From JBFELU01 sp041551965 (GTDB lineage Bacteria; Actinomycetota; Acidimicrobiia; Spongiisociales; UBA11373), in the NCBI GenBank assembly GCA_041551965.1, contig JBFELU010000033.1:1-25451 (forward strand): a stretch of 25,451 bases of DNA, given 5' to 3'. A program made the position numbers and the translations under genes. Positions 16,094-22,758 of the stretch are shown here, one piece after another (the stretch's first letter is position 1; each line of letters begins with the position of its first letter). The notes under the pieces are model-generated. The model was not told the origin of the DNA, searched no databases, and was given only the letters and a program-made list of their open reading frames with translations.

Positions 16094-16096
16094 AGT
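16067..16096 (+). promoter_or_regulatory. SOS-controlled recA promoter
   Basis: TTTACA (16067-16072) and TAAAGT (16091-16096) are spaced by 18 bp. The LexA box occupies nearly the whole spacer, so bound LexA would directly exclude RNA polymerase. Both promoter elements lie at the 3' end of the MenH-like gene, and TAAAGT includes its TAA stop. Confidence 0.6.
16075..16088. promoter_or_regulatory. LexA/SOS box of recA
   Basis: CGAAC-ATAC-GTTCG is a perfect match to the CGAAC-N4-GTTCG operator recognised by LexA of Bacillus and actinobacteria. It lies 107 bp before the recA start and inside the end of the preceding coding sequence. Confidence 0.9.
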
Positions 16097-16113
16097 GACC
16101 GGATCGGGGTGGG

Positions 16114-16119
16114 TACAAT
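16114..16119 (+). promoter_or_regulatory. Second candidate -10 upstream of recA
   Basis: TACAAT, preceded by GGG, lies 25 bp downstream of the SOS box and outside the LexA footprint. GTGACC upstream is too close (13 bp) for a standard -35, so this is a weaker prediction. Confidence 0.35.
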
Positions 16120-16142
16120 CACACTGATGTAGTTCTGGAGTT

Positions 16143-16165
16143 CTGTCACAGATCCGCCGTACCGT
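16143..16165 (+). promoter_or_regulatory. RecA-NDp (PafBC-type) damage promoter candidate
   Basis: CTGTCACAG (16143-16151), exactly 8 bp, then TACCGT (16160-16165) resembles the mycobacterial LexA-independent damage promoter TTGTCRGTG-N8-TANNNT. Six of nine upstream positions match, and the spacing and -10 pattern match exactly. A transcript would start near 16172, giving a leader of about 23 nt that includes the AAGGAG Shine-Dalgarno at 16184-16189. Confidence 0.45.
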
Positions 16166-16194
16166 GGCGGGAGAAATCACCGGAAGGAGCACCC

Positions 16195-17265
16195 GTGGAA
16201 CGGGACAAGTCCCTCGAGATGGCGATCACACAGATCGAGCGGCAGTTTGGGAAGGGCGCCATCATGCGGCTCGGGGCCGACGAGGTGCAGAAGGTCGCCG
16301 CCATCCCCACCGGGGCGCTGTCGCTCGACCTGGCGCTCGGCATCGGCGGTGTGCCGCGCGGGCGAATCGTCGAGATCTACGGTCCCGAGAGCGGCGGCAA
16401 GACCACGCTGGCGCTCCACATCGCCGCCGAGGCGCAGCGCAACGGTGGGATCGCCGCCTTCGTCGATGCCGAGCACGCACTGGATCCGGTGTATGCGAGT
16501 GCGCTGGGCGTCGACGTCGACGAGCTGCTGATTTCCCAACCCGACACGGGGGAGCAGGCACTCGAGATCACCGACATGCTGATCCGTTCCGGGGCCCTCG
16601 ACGTGGTGGTCATCGACTCCGTGGCCGCCCTGGTGCCGCGAGCCGAGATCGAGGGAGAGATGGGCGACACCCACGTCGGCCTGCAGGCCCGGCTCATGTC
16701 TCAGGCACTGCGCAAGCTGGCCGGCACCATCAATCGATCCGACACCACGGTGATCTTCATCAACCAGATCCGCGAGAAGATCGGGGTGATGTTCGGGAAT
16801 CCCGAGACCACCCCGGGCGGCCGGGCGCTCAAGTTCTACGCCAGCACCCGCATCGAGGTGCGGCGGATCGAGACGATCAAGGACGGCACGGAGGCGATCG
16901 GGAACCGGGTGCGCGGCAAGGTGGTGAAGAACAAGGTGGCGCCTCCGTTCCGGGTCGCCGAGTTCGACATCATGTTCGGCGAGGGCATCTCCCGAGAAGG
17001 AAGCCTCCTCGACGTTGCCGTCGAGCACGACATCGTCCGCAAGAGCGGTGCCTGGTACACCTACGACGGAGACCAGCTGGGGCAGGGTCGTGAGAATGCC
17101 AAGCGGTTCCTCCGTGAGAACCCCGAGATCGCCATGCAGCTGCAGGCGGGTGTCCTGGAGGCCGTCGGACTGGCCGGCAAACTGGGGGAGCAATCGGTGG
17201 AAGCGATGGCCGAGACGGTGAGCGAACCGGCGGCACCCGAGGAGGAGCCACCCGAGGAGGAGTGA
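16195..17265 (+). CDS. recA: Recombinase RecA
   Basis: The product is 356 aa. It forms ATP-dependent filaments on single-stranded DNA, carries out strand exchange and acts as co-protease for LexA self-cleavage. The N-terminal polymerisation helix (KSLEMAITQIERQFGKGAIM) is followed by Walker A GPESGGKT (63-70), Walker B VVVIDSVAAL (137-146), loop 1 IEGEMGDTHVG and loop 2 INQIREKIGVMFGNPETTPGGR. The C-terminus ends in an acidic tail (EEEPPEEE). No intein is present, unlike some mycobacterial recA genes. The GTG start follows AAGGAG (16184-16189) with 5-nt spacing. Regulation is legible: a LexA box in one promoter, plus a possible LexA-independent damage promoter. No recX follows; the next gene is RNase Y after a structured 212-bp gap. 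Confidence 0.98.
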   Translation: MERDKSLEMAITQIERQFGKGAIMRLGADEVQKVAAIPTGALSLDLALGIGGVPRGRIVEIYGPESGGKTTLALHIAAEAQRNGGIAAFVDAEHALDPVYASALGVDVDELLISQPDTGEQALEITDMLIRSGALDVVVIDSVAALVPRAEIEGEMGDTHVGLQARLMSQALRKLAGTINRSDTTVIFINQIREKIGVMFGNPETTPGGRALKFYASTRIEVRRIETIKDGTEAIGNRVRGKVVKNKVAPPFRVAEFDIMFGEGISREGSLLDVAVEHDIVRKSGAWYTYDGDQLGQGRENAKRFLRENPEIAMQLQAGVLEAVGLAGKLGEQSVEAMAETVSEPAAPEEEPPEEE

Positions 17266-17295
17266 TACCGCCGGCCCGACTTCGGCGACGTGCGG

Positions 17296-17301
17296 TACGA
17301 T
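17296..17301 (+). promoter_or_regulatory. Candidate -10 for the rny leader transcript
   Basis: TACGAT fits TANNNT and would start a transcript near 17308, just before an AT-rich stretch. No -35 is convincing. If correct, the rny mRNA has a leader of about 170 nt containing three hairpins. Confidence 0.3.
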
Positions 17302-17307
17302 GGCGGG

Positions 17308-17477
17308 GCAACGCGCACGAAACTTTGAACCAAACTTGAAGGGTCCACCGGAAGACATGCCACGGGTGACCACACCCGCATCCGTGCGGTAGATCACCGC
17401 ACCCCGAGCATGCCGGCGTGCGCCGAGCCGCAAGGCTCGGCGTGCTGCGTTGGCGGACCCGCTGAGAGGAGGCGCCC
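17308..17477 (+). other. Structured leader upstream of RNase Y (possible cis-regulatory RNA)
   Basis: Three compact hairpins follow one another: CGGGTG-ACCA-CACCCG (17363-17378), GTGCGGT-AGATC-ACCGCAC (17384-17402) and CGCCGAGCC-GCAA-GGCTCGGCG (17421-17442, GNRA-type loop). All have perfect stems. An unusually AT-rich near-repeat (AAACTTTGAA at 17320 and AAACTTGAA at 17332) precedes them. GCGCACG at 17313-17319 can pair with CGTGCGC at 17417-17423, which would compete with the third hairpin. A short frame, MPRVTTPASVR, with start at 17357 and stop at 17392, runs through hairpins 1 and 2. I cannot match it to a known RNA family. It may be an autoregulatory leader of rny or a small RNA. Confidence 0.5.
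17421..17442 (+). terminator. Strong GC hairpin with GCAA loop (attenuator or recA-side terminator candidate)
   Basis: This is a 9-bp perfect stem closed by a GCAA tetraloop, with wobble pairs extending it. No U-run follows. It lies 35 bp before the rny start and 25 bp before its Shine-Dalgarno. It could end recA transcription, attenuate rny, or serve as a leader structure. Confidence 0.35.
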
Positions 17478-19010
17478 ATGATCACGGCAGTGGTCGGGGT
17501 GGTGGCGGCGGCGCTGGCCGGGGTGGTCGGCGTGATGGCGGGACGGGCGTTCCAGCGGCGCTCGCATTCCCGGGCCGCCGTCACGGCCGACGAGCTGGTG
17601 GCGACGGCGCGCCGCGAGGCCCGGGACCTGTTGGCCCGGGCCGAAGACGAGGCGCTCGCCAAGGCCGAGACCTATCGAGAGCGCGAGGAAGCCCACCTGG
17701 AGCACCGGCGCCTGGAGATCAATTCCCAGGAGGAGCGGCTGGCCCAGCGGGAGGCGACGTTGGAGCAGCGGGCCGCCAACCTGGCCCAACGCGAGCACCT
17801 GGTCATCGATCGGGAGCGGGAGACATCCGACCTGAGAGCCGTCACCGAGGCGACCCAGGAACAGGCCCGGCGCGAACTCGAGCAACTGGCGGGGTTCGAC
17901 GCTCGGGCGGCGAAGGACGAGTTGCTCCAGCGAGTCGAGGACGAGGCCCGGCGGGATGCCATGGTGCTGATGCGCGACCTCGAGCTGCGGGCCCGGGAGG
18001 AGGCCGATCGGCGGGCCCGCCGAATCCTGACCTCCACGATCCAGCGGCTCGCCTCTGAGGTGGTGGCGGACACGACGGTGTCGGTGGTGCCGCTTCCCTC
18101 CGACGACATGAAGGGGCGAATCATCGGGCGGGACGGACGCAATATCCGATCGTTCGAGGCGGTGACCGGGGTCAACATCATCGTCGACGACACGCCGGAG
18201 GCCGTGGCGCTGTCTGCGTTCGACCCGGTGCGTCGTGAGGTGGCCCGGCTGGCCCTGGAGCGCCTCATCGCCGACGGCCGCATCCATCCCCAGTCGATCG
18301 AAGATGCGCATGCCAAGGCGCTTGCCGAGGTGGAGCAGAGCATTCGCGACGCCGGGGAGTGGGCGTTGCTGGAGGTCGGCCTGTCGCGTATGCATCCCGA
18401 GCTGGTGACGTTGCTGGGACGGCTCAAGTACCGGATGTCGTACGGCCAGAACGTCCTGAATCACCTCGTGGAGACGTCGAAGGTGGCCGCCATGCTGGCC
18501 GCCGAGATCGGTGTCGATGCCGAGGAGGTCCGGCGGGCAGCATTCCTTCACGACATCGGGAAGGCGGTGAGCCACGAGTTGGGCGGATCCCATGCCCTCG
18601 TCGGTGCGGAGATCGCCCGGCGGTTTGGTGAGGACCCGGCCATCGTGCACGGCATCGAGGCTCACCACAATGAGGTCGAGCCGCGGACGCTCACCGCCAC
18701 CATCGTGCAGGCGGCGGACGCCGTCTCGGCGGCGCGGCCCGGTGCCCGCCGGGAGGCCGTGGAGTCCTACGTCAAACGGCTCGAGCGCCTCGAGGAGATC
18801 GCAATGGGCTTCCCGGGAGTCGAGAAGGTCTACGCGATGCAGGCTGGGCGCGAGGTGCGGGTGGTGGTCGACCCGGGGACGGTGGACGACCTCAGCGCCG
18901 CCGATCTGGCCCGGCGCATCTCACGGCGCATCGAGGACGATTTGCAGTACCCCGGTCAGATCCAGATCACCGTCATCCGCGAGCTGCGTTCGACCGACTA
19001 CGCCCGATGA
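17478..19010 (+). CDS. rny: Ribonuclease Y
   Basis: The product is 510 aa, a membrane-anchored endoribonuclease that initiates mRNA decay. An N-terminal membrane helix (about 2-23) leads to a long charged coiled coil (about 35-185). The KH RNA-binding domain has GRIIGRDGRNIRSFE (213-227). The HD metal-dependent nuclease domain has AAFLHDIGKA (His358-Asp359) and EAHHNEVEP. The conserved QAADAVSAARPGARREAVESY follows. Length matches the family (about 515-525). The start ATG has AGGAGG (17467-17472) with 5-nt spacing. RNase Y is absent from many actinobacteria, including Mycobacterium and Streptomyces, so it is useful for placing the lineage. The stop overlaps miaB (ATGA). The preceding leader is rich in hairpins, suggesting post-transcriptional control. 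Confidence 0.96.
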   Translation: MITAVVGVVAAALAGVVGVMAGRAFQRRSHSRAAVTADELVATARREARDLLARAEDEALAKAETYREREEAHLEHRRLEINSQEERLAQREATLEQRAANLAQREHLVIDRERETSDLRAVTEATQEQARRELEQLAGFDARAAKDELLQRVEDEARRDAMVLMRDLELRAREEADRRARRILTSTIQRLASEVVADTTVSVVPLPSDDMKGRIIGRDGRNIRSFEAVTGVNIIVDDTPEAVALSAFDPVRREVARLALERLIADGRIHPQSIEDAHAKALAEVEQSIRDAGEWALLEVGLSRMHPELVTLLGRLKYRMSYGQNVLNHLVETSKVAAMLAAEIGVDAEEVRRAAFLHDIGKAVSHELGGSHALVGAEIARRFGEDPAIVHGIEAHHNEVEPRTLTATIVQAADAVSAARPGARREAVESYVKRLERLEEIAMGFPGVEKVYAMQAGREVRVVVDPGTVDDLSAADLARRISRRIEDDLQYPGQIQITVIRELRSTDYAR

Positions 19011-20386
19011 GCCTGCTCGGCATGCCGGCCGTTCGAGAGCGACGGCGCCCGACCCGGGAGGGGCGCCGCTATCTGGTGCGCACCTTCGGATGCCAGATGA
19101 ACGAGCACGACAGCGAGCGCATCTCGGGGCTCCTGGAATCGGACGGCATGGTGCGGGCTGCCTCGGTCGACGAGGCGGATGTGGTCATGATCAACACCTG
19201 CTGTGTGCGTGAGAACGCCGACAACCGGCTCTACGGGAACCTGGGGCAACTCAAGTCGCTCAAGGACGAGCGACCCGATCTGCGCATCATGGTGGGGGGG
19301 TGCCTGGCACAGAAGGACCGGGAATCGGTCCAAGAGAAGGCTCCGTGGGTCGACGTGGTCTTCGGAACCCACAATCTCCATCGGGTGCTCGACCTGCTCG
19401 ACTACGCCGAGGAATGGGGTCCGATCACCGAGATCCTGCCCGAGACCCGCTCCATCGACGACGTCCCGTCGTCGTTGCCGACGCGCCGCGAGGTGGCTCA
19501 TTCGGCCTGGGTCACCATCACGATCGGGTGCGACAACGCCTGCACGTTCTGCATCGTGCCGGTCGTTCGGGGCCGCGAGATCAGCCGGCGACCCGGGGAC
19601 ATCCTGCGTGAGGTGCGGGAACTGGCCGCCGACGGCGTGGTGGAAGTGACCTTGTTGGGTCAGAACGTGAACTCCTACGGGCGCGACCTGGCGGTCGACG
19701 GACGCCGACGGCCGATCTTCAGCGATCTGCTTCGCAGGGTGGGTGAGGTGGACGGGATCGAGCGGATTCGCTTCACCAGTCCCCACCCGAAGGACATTCG
19801 CGAGGACGTGGCGCTGGCCATGGCGGAGACGCCGGCGGTGTGCGAGCAGCTGCACCTGCCGCTGCAGAGCGGGAGCGCCCGCATCCTGCGGGCCATGCAG
19901 CGCGGCTACACCCCGGATCGATTCTTGGAGAAGCTGCGGATGATGGAAGCAGCGGTTCCCGGCCTGGCGACGTCGACCGACGTCATCGTCGGTTTCCCCG
20001 GGGAGACCGAGGACGACTTCCAGGACACACTCGACGTCGTGGCGGAGGCGCGGTTCGATTCCGCCTTCATGTTCATCTACTCGCCCCGACCAGGCACCCG
20101 GGCGGCAGAGTTGGACGGTCGCGTCGATCCGGTCGTCGCTCAGGAACGCTTCGACCGTCTGGTCGACCTCCAGCAGCGGGTGACGCTCGCCAAGAACGAG
20201 AGCCTGGTCGGTGAGACCGTGGGGGTCCTCACCGAGGGCCCCTCGCGGAAGAACCCGGATATGGCCACGGCCCGGACCCGCACGAACAAGGTGGTGCACT
20301 TCCCCGGTGATCCCGGCCCGGGCCGGTTCCTCGATGTGGTGGTCGAGCGTGCCGCCCCCAGCCACCTGATCGGGAGGCGGGCCTGA
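19007..20386 (+). CDS. miaB: tRNA-2-methylthio-N6-dimethylallyladenosine synthase MiaB
   Basis: The product is 459 aa, a radical-SAM methylthiotransferase that adds the 2-methylthio group to i6A37 of tRNA, acting after MiaA. The MTTase domain has RTFGCQMNEHDSE (Cys29), INTCCVRENAD (Cys65) and GGCLAQKD (Cys99). Radical-SAM cysteines are in GCDNACTFC (175, 179, 182), followed by IVPVVRGRE. The conserved LLGQNVNSYG and LPLQSGS stretches and a C-terminal TRAM domain (about 380-450, with VLTEGPSRK) are typical of MiaB and distinguish it from RimO. It overlaps rny by 4 bp (ATGA). An upstream-starting N-terminal extension of about 20 residues before the MTTase domain is Arg-rich. MiaA, its pathway partner, is encoded immediately downstream. 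Confidence 0.96.
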   Translation: MSLLGMPAVRERRRPTREGRRYLVRTFGCQMNEHDSERISGLLESDGMVRAASVDEADVVMINTCCVRENADNRLYGNLGQLKSLKDERPDLRIMVGGCLAQKDRESVQEKAPWVDVVFGTHNLHRVLDLLDYAEEWGPITEILPETRSIDDVPSSLPTRREVAHSAWVTITIGCDNACTFCIVPVVRGREISRRPGDILREVRELAADGVVEVTLLGQNVNSYGRDLAVDGRRRPIFSDLLRRVGEVDGIERIRFTSPHPKDIREDVALAMAETPAVCEQLHLPLQSGSARILRAMQRGYTPDRFLEKLRMMEAAVPGLATSTDVIVGFPGETEDDFQDTLDVVAEARFDSAFMFIYSPRPGTRAAELDGRVDPVVAQERFDRLVDLQQRVTLAKNESLVGETVGVLTEGPSRKNPDMATARTRTNKVVHFPGDPGPGRFLDVVVERAAPSHLIGRRA

Positions 20387-21303
20387 GGTCGGCCCTCGCC
20401 GTCGTGGGCCCCACGGCGTCGGGGAAGTCGGACGTCGGTCTCGAGATCGCGGCCCGTTCCGGCGGCGAGATCGTGTCCGTCGATTCCATGCAGGTGTATC
20501 GGGGTATGGACATCGGAACCGCCAAGCCCTCGCCCACCGACCGGAAGCGGGTGCCCCACCATCTCATCGACATCGTCGATCCTGCCGAGGCCTTCAGCGT
20601 GGCCGAGTTCCAGGAGGCCGGTCGGCGGGCGATCACCGACATCGAGGGTCGGGGAGCCGCGGTGGTGATCGTGGGGGGATCGGGGCTTCATTTCCGGTCC
20701 CTGGTCGACCCGCTCGCCTTCCCACCCTCGGATCCCGAGATCCGCGCCGAACTCGAGTCCTTGGTCCCCGAGGACGCCGTGGCGATGCTGGTCGCCGCCG
20801 ACCCCGGAGCCGGGGACGTGGTCGATCTGGCGAATCCGCGGCGGGTGGTGAGAGCGCTCGAGATCCTTCGGGTGACGGGGAGGACGCCATCCGAGCGCCG
20901 CCGGGAGCCGGATGCCGCCGATGTGCGGGAGTACCGGTCCCGGATCCCGTTGACCGTCGTCGGTCTCGACCCGGGGGCCGGGCTGCCCCATCGCATCGAG
21001 GGGCGGTTCGACCACATGCTCGCCGATGGTTTGTTCGACGAGGTACGCGACCTCGCTCCGCGACTCGGGGTGACCGCTTCGCAGGCAGTCGGGTACAAGC
21101 AGCTTCTGCCGGTGGTGCGGGGCGAGCAGGATCTGGAGAAGGGCCGTCGCCACGGCATCGACGCCACGCGGGCCCTGGCCGGTCGCCAGCGGACCTTCTT
21201 CGGCCGCGACCCGCGGGTTCGATGGGTCGAGTGGCATGATGAGGGTGCCGTCAGGTTGGAGCGGACCCTCACGCTGTTGGAGGAGCTCGGATGGACTTCG
21301 TGA
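20383..21303 (+). CDS. miaA: tRNA dimethylallyltransferase MiaA, probable CUG start
   Basis: The product is 306 aa from the CTG at 20383. It transfers dimethylallyl to N6 of A37 in tRNAs reading UNN codons. The P-loop GPTASGKS is at about 8-15, followed by SVDSMQVYRGMDIGTAKP, the PHHLIDIVDP segment, GGSGLHFRSL and VGYKQLLP near the C-terminal third. The first ordinary start in frame is GTG at 20404, which would place the P-loop glycine at residue 2 and remove the first beta-strand (SALAVV). Starting at CTG gives the family-like MRSALAVVGPTASGKS. GGGAGG (20372-20377) sits 5 nt before this CTG, and CTG overlaps the miaB stop as CTGA. The gene overlaps dapF by 13 bp. Confidence 0.93.
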   Translation: MRSALAVVGPTASGKSDVGLEIAARSGGEIVSVDSMQVYRGMDIGTAKPSPTDRKRVPHHLIDIVDPAEAFSVAEFQEAGRRAITDIEGRGAAVVIVGGSGLHFRSLVDPLAFPPSDPEIRAELESLVPEDAVAMLVAADPGAGDVVDLANPRRVVRALEILRVTGRTPSERRREPDAADVREYRSRIPLTVVGLDPGAGLPHRIEGRFDHMLADGLFDEVRDLAPRLGVTASQAVGYKQLLPVVRGEQDLEKGRRHGIDATRALAGRQRTFFGRDPRVRWVEWHDEGAVRLERTLTLLEELGWTS

Positions 21304-22055
21304 AGATGGAGGGACTCGGCAACGACTTCGTCGTCGTCGACGGCCCCTTCGATCCCGGTCGCGACCTCGTCGCCGCTTGGTGTGACCGGCGGCGGGGGAT
21401 CGGGGCCGACGGCGTCCTGGCGGTGACCGGGTCGGGGGAGGGCCGGGTCGGCATGGTCTATTGGAATGCCGACGGCTCACCGGCCGAGATGTGCGGCAAC
21501 GGCCTCCGTTGCGTCGCCCGTTATGCCCTCGATCGGGGTCTGGTGTCGACCCCGTCCTTCGTCGTGGACACGGTCTTGGGGGAGCACCCGGTCGTGGTCG
21601 GTGAGGACGGGGTCCGGGCGTATCTGGGCAAGGTGGGTGATGCGGGAGTCGATCCGCTCGACCTGGCCGGGTATCGCCTGGAGCCGGTATCGGTGGGGAA
21701 TCCGCATGCGGTGGCGTTCGTGGCCGATTGCTATGCAGCTCCGGTCGATGCGGTGGGTCCGATCGTCGAAGGTGATCCCCATTTCCCCGAGCGAACCAAT
21801 GTGGAGTTCGCCACGGTCGTCTCCTCCGACCGCATTGCGCTCCGCGTATGGGAACGGGGAATCGGGGAGACGCTTGCCTGTGGCACCGGTGCGGCGGCCG
21901 CCGTCGCCGTGGCGCATCGGCGAGGTCTCACCGGCCCCGCGGTGGCGGTGGAGCTCCCGGGGGGACGCTTGATGGTCGAGATCGCCGAGGATGGCGGGGC
22001 CTGGATCGAGGGTCCGGCGAACTTCGTGTTCGCCGGCTCGATCTCGACGCCCTAG
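21291..22055 (+). CDS. dapF: Diaminopimelate epimerase
   Basis: The product is 254 aa. It converts LL- to meso-diaminopimelate for lysine and peptidoglycan synthesis without a cofactor. Two catalytic cysteines are visible, Cys68 in MCGNGLRC (67-74) and Cys197 in ETLACGTGA (193-201). The start KMEGLGNDFVVVD, the SVGNPHAV segment (134-141) and ERTNVEF (167-173) are family-typical. It is slightly shorter than many DapF proteins (about 270-290), within range. The ATG follows GGAGGAG (21279-21285) and lies inside the end of miaA. The miaA-dapF pairing is also found in mycobacteria, where hflX lies before lexA; hflX is absent here. The TAG stop is shared with lexA through a CTAG palindrome. Confidence 0.97.
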   Translation: MDFVKMEGLGNDFVVVDGPFDPGRDLVAAWCDRRRGIGADGVLAVTGSGEGRVGMVYWNADGSPAEMCGNGLRCVARYALDRGLVSTPSFVVDTVLGEHPVVVGEDGVRAYLGKVGDAGVDPLDLAGYRLEPVSVGNPHAVAFVADCYAAPVDAVGPIVEGDPHFPERTNVEFATVVSSDRIALRVWERGIGETLACGTGAAAAVAVAHRRGLTGPAVAVELPGGRLMVEIAEDGGAWIEGPANFVFAGSISTP

Positions 22056-22687
22056 ACGACGCGGCGGAGGACGGCCACCACTCTTCCCAGGATGTCGATG
22101 CCGTCGCGGAGCTCGATCGGGTCGTAGGCGGGGTTCTCGGCGATGAGCTGGATCCGGTCGTCGGCGCGCCGGAACCGCTTCACGGTGGCCTCTTCGCCGT
22201 CGATGAGGGCGGCGACGATGTCGCCGTTCTCGGCGGAGGGCTGCCGACGGACCACCACGAGGTCGCGGTCGTGGATTCCCGCCTCGACCATGGAGTCACC
22301 GCGCACCCGGAGCATGAAGACGGGGTCGTTTCCGACGAAATCGACCGGGAGCGGGAAGATCTCTTCGATGTCCTCTTCGGCGAGGATCGGAGAGCCGGCG
22401 GCGATGCGCCCGACGAGGGGGACGTCGCGGACGCGGGCGCGTCGGAGATCGGTCTCCCGCCGGCCGGCGTCGACCACTTCGATCGCCCGGGGCTTGGAGG
22501 GATCGCGGCGCAGGTACCCCGCCTTCACCAGGGCGGAGAGGTGGGAGTGCACGGTGGAGGGGGAGGACAGTCCCACCGCTTCGCCGATCTCCCGCACCGA
22601 CGGGGGATAGCCGCGGTCCCCCACGGTCCGCAGGATGAGATCGAGGATCTGCCGCTGGCGGGGGCTGATGTCGTCGTCGCGAGCCAT
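22052..22687 (-). CDS. lexA: SOS repressor LexA
   Basis: The product is 211 aa. It represses the DNA-damage regulon and self-cleaves on RecA filaments. A winged-helix DNA-binding domain (1 to about 70) has RQRQILDLILRTV, PSVREIGEAVGLSSPSTVHSHL and GYLRRDPSKPRAIEV. The cleavage site Ala97-Gly98 is in VGRIAAGSP. The S24 protease dyad is Ser132 (RGDSM) and Lys170 (ATVKR). All key residues are intact. The ATG at 22687 fits the family; an upstream in-frame extension overlaps the operator region and was rejected. GAGAGG on the minus strand serves as a Shine-Dalgarno. Its promoter carries an SOS box overlapping the -35, so it is autoregulated. It converges on dapF (CTAG) and diverges from the LysM gene. 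Confidence 0.97.
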   Translation of the reverse strand: MARDDDISPRQRQILDLILRTVGDRGYPPSVREIGEAVGLSSPSTVHSHLSALVKAGYLRRDPSKPRAIEVVDAGRRETDLRRARVRDVPLVGRIAAGSPILAEEDIEEIFPLPVDFVGNDPVFMLRVRGDSMVEAGIHDRDLVVVRRQPSAENGDIVAALIDGEEATVKRFRRADDRIQLIAENPAYDPIELRDGIDILGRVVAVLRRVV

Positions 22688-22716
22688 GAGGGCCTCTCTT
22701 CTCGCGGTCGGGCGCC

Positions 22717-22745
22717 ACCCTACCCAAAACGGCGCTCTCAGGCAA
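22717..22745 (-). promoter_or_regulatory. lexA promoter
   Basis: On the minus strand TTGCCT (22745-22740), 17 bp, then TAGGGT (22722-22717). The transcript would begin near 22710, leaving about 23 nt before the ATG. SOS box 1 (22743-22756) overlaps the -35, consistent with autorepression. Confidence 0.55.
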
Positions 22746-22756
22746 ACATATGTTCG
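22743..22756. promoter_or_regulatory. LexA/SOS box 1 (lexA side)
   Basis: CAAAC-ATAT-GTTCG has one mismatch to CGAAC-N4-GTTCG, in the left half. It overlaps the lexA -35 by 3 bp. The imperfect half-site suggests lower affinity than the other two boxes. Confidence 0.8.
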
Positions 22757-22758
22757 AC

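Noticed and set aside
16195..17265. Intein in recA
   Set aside because: The coding sequence is continuous at a normal 356 residues with all motifs uninterrupted.
12264..20386. Possible duplication of a radical-SAM methylthiotransferase (rimO and miaB)
   Set aside because: They are distinct family members with different targets, as shown by RimO- and MiaB-specific sequence. Having both is normal.
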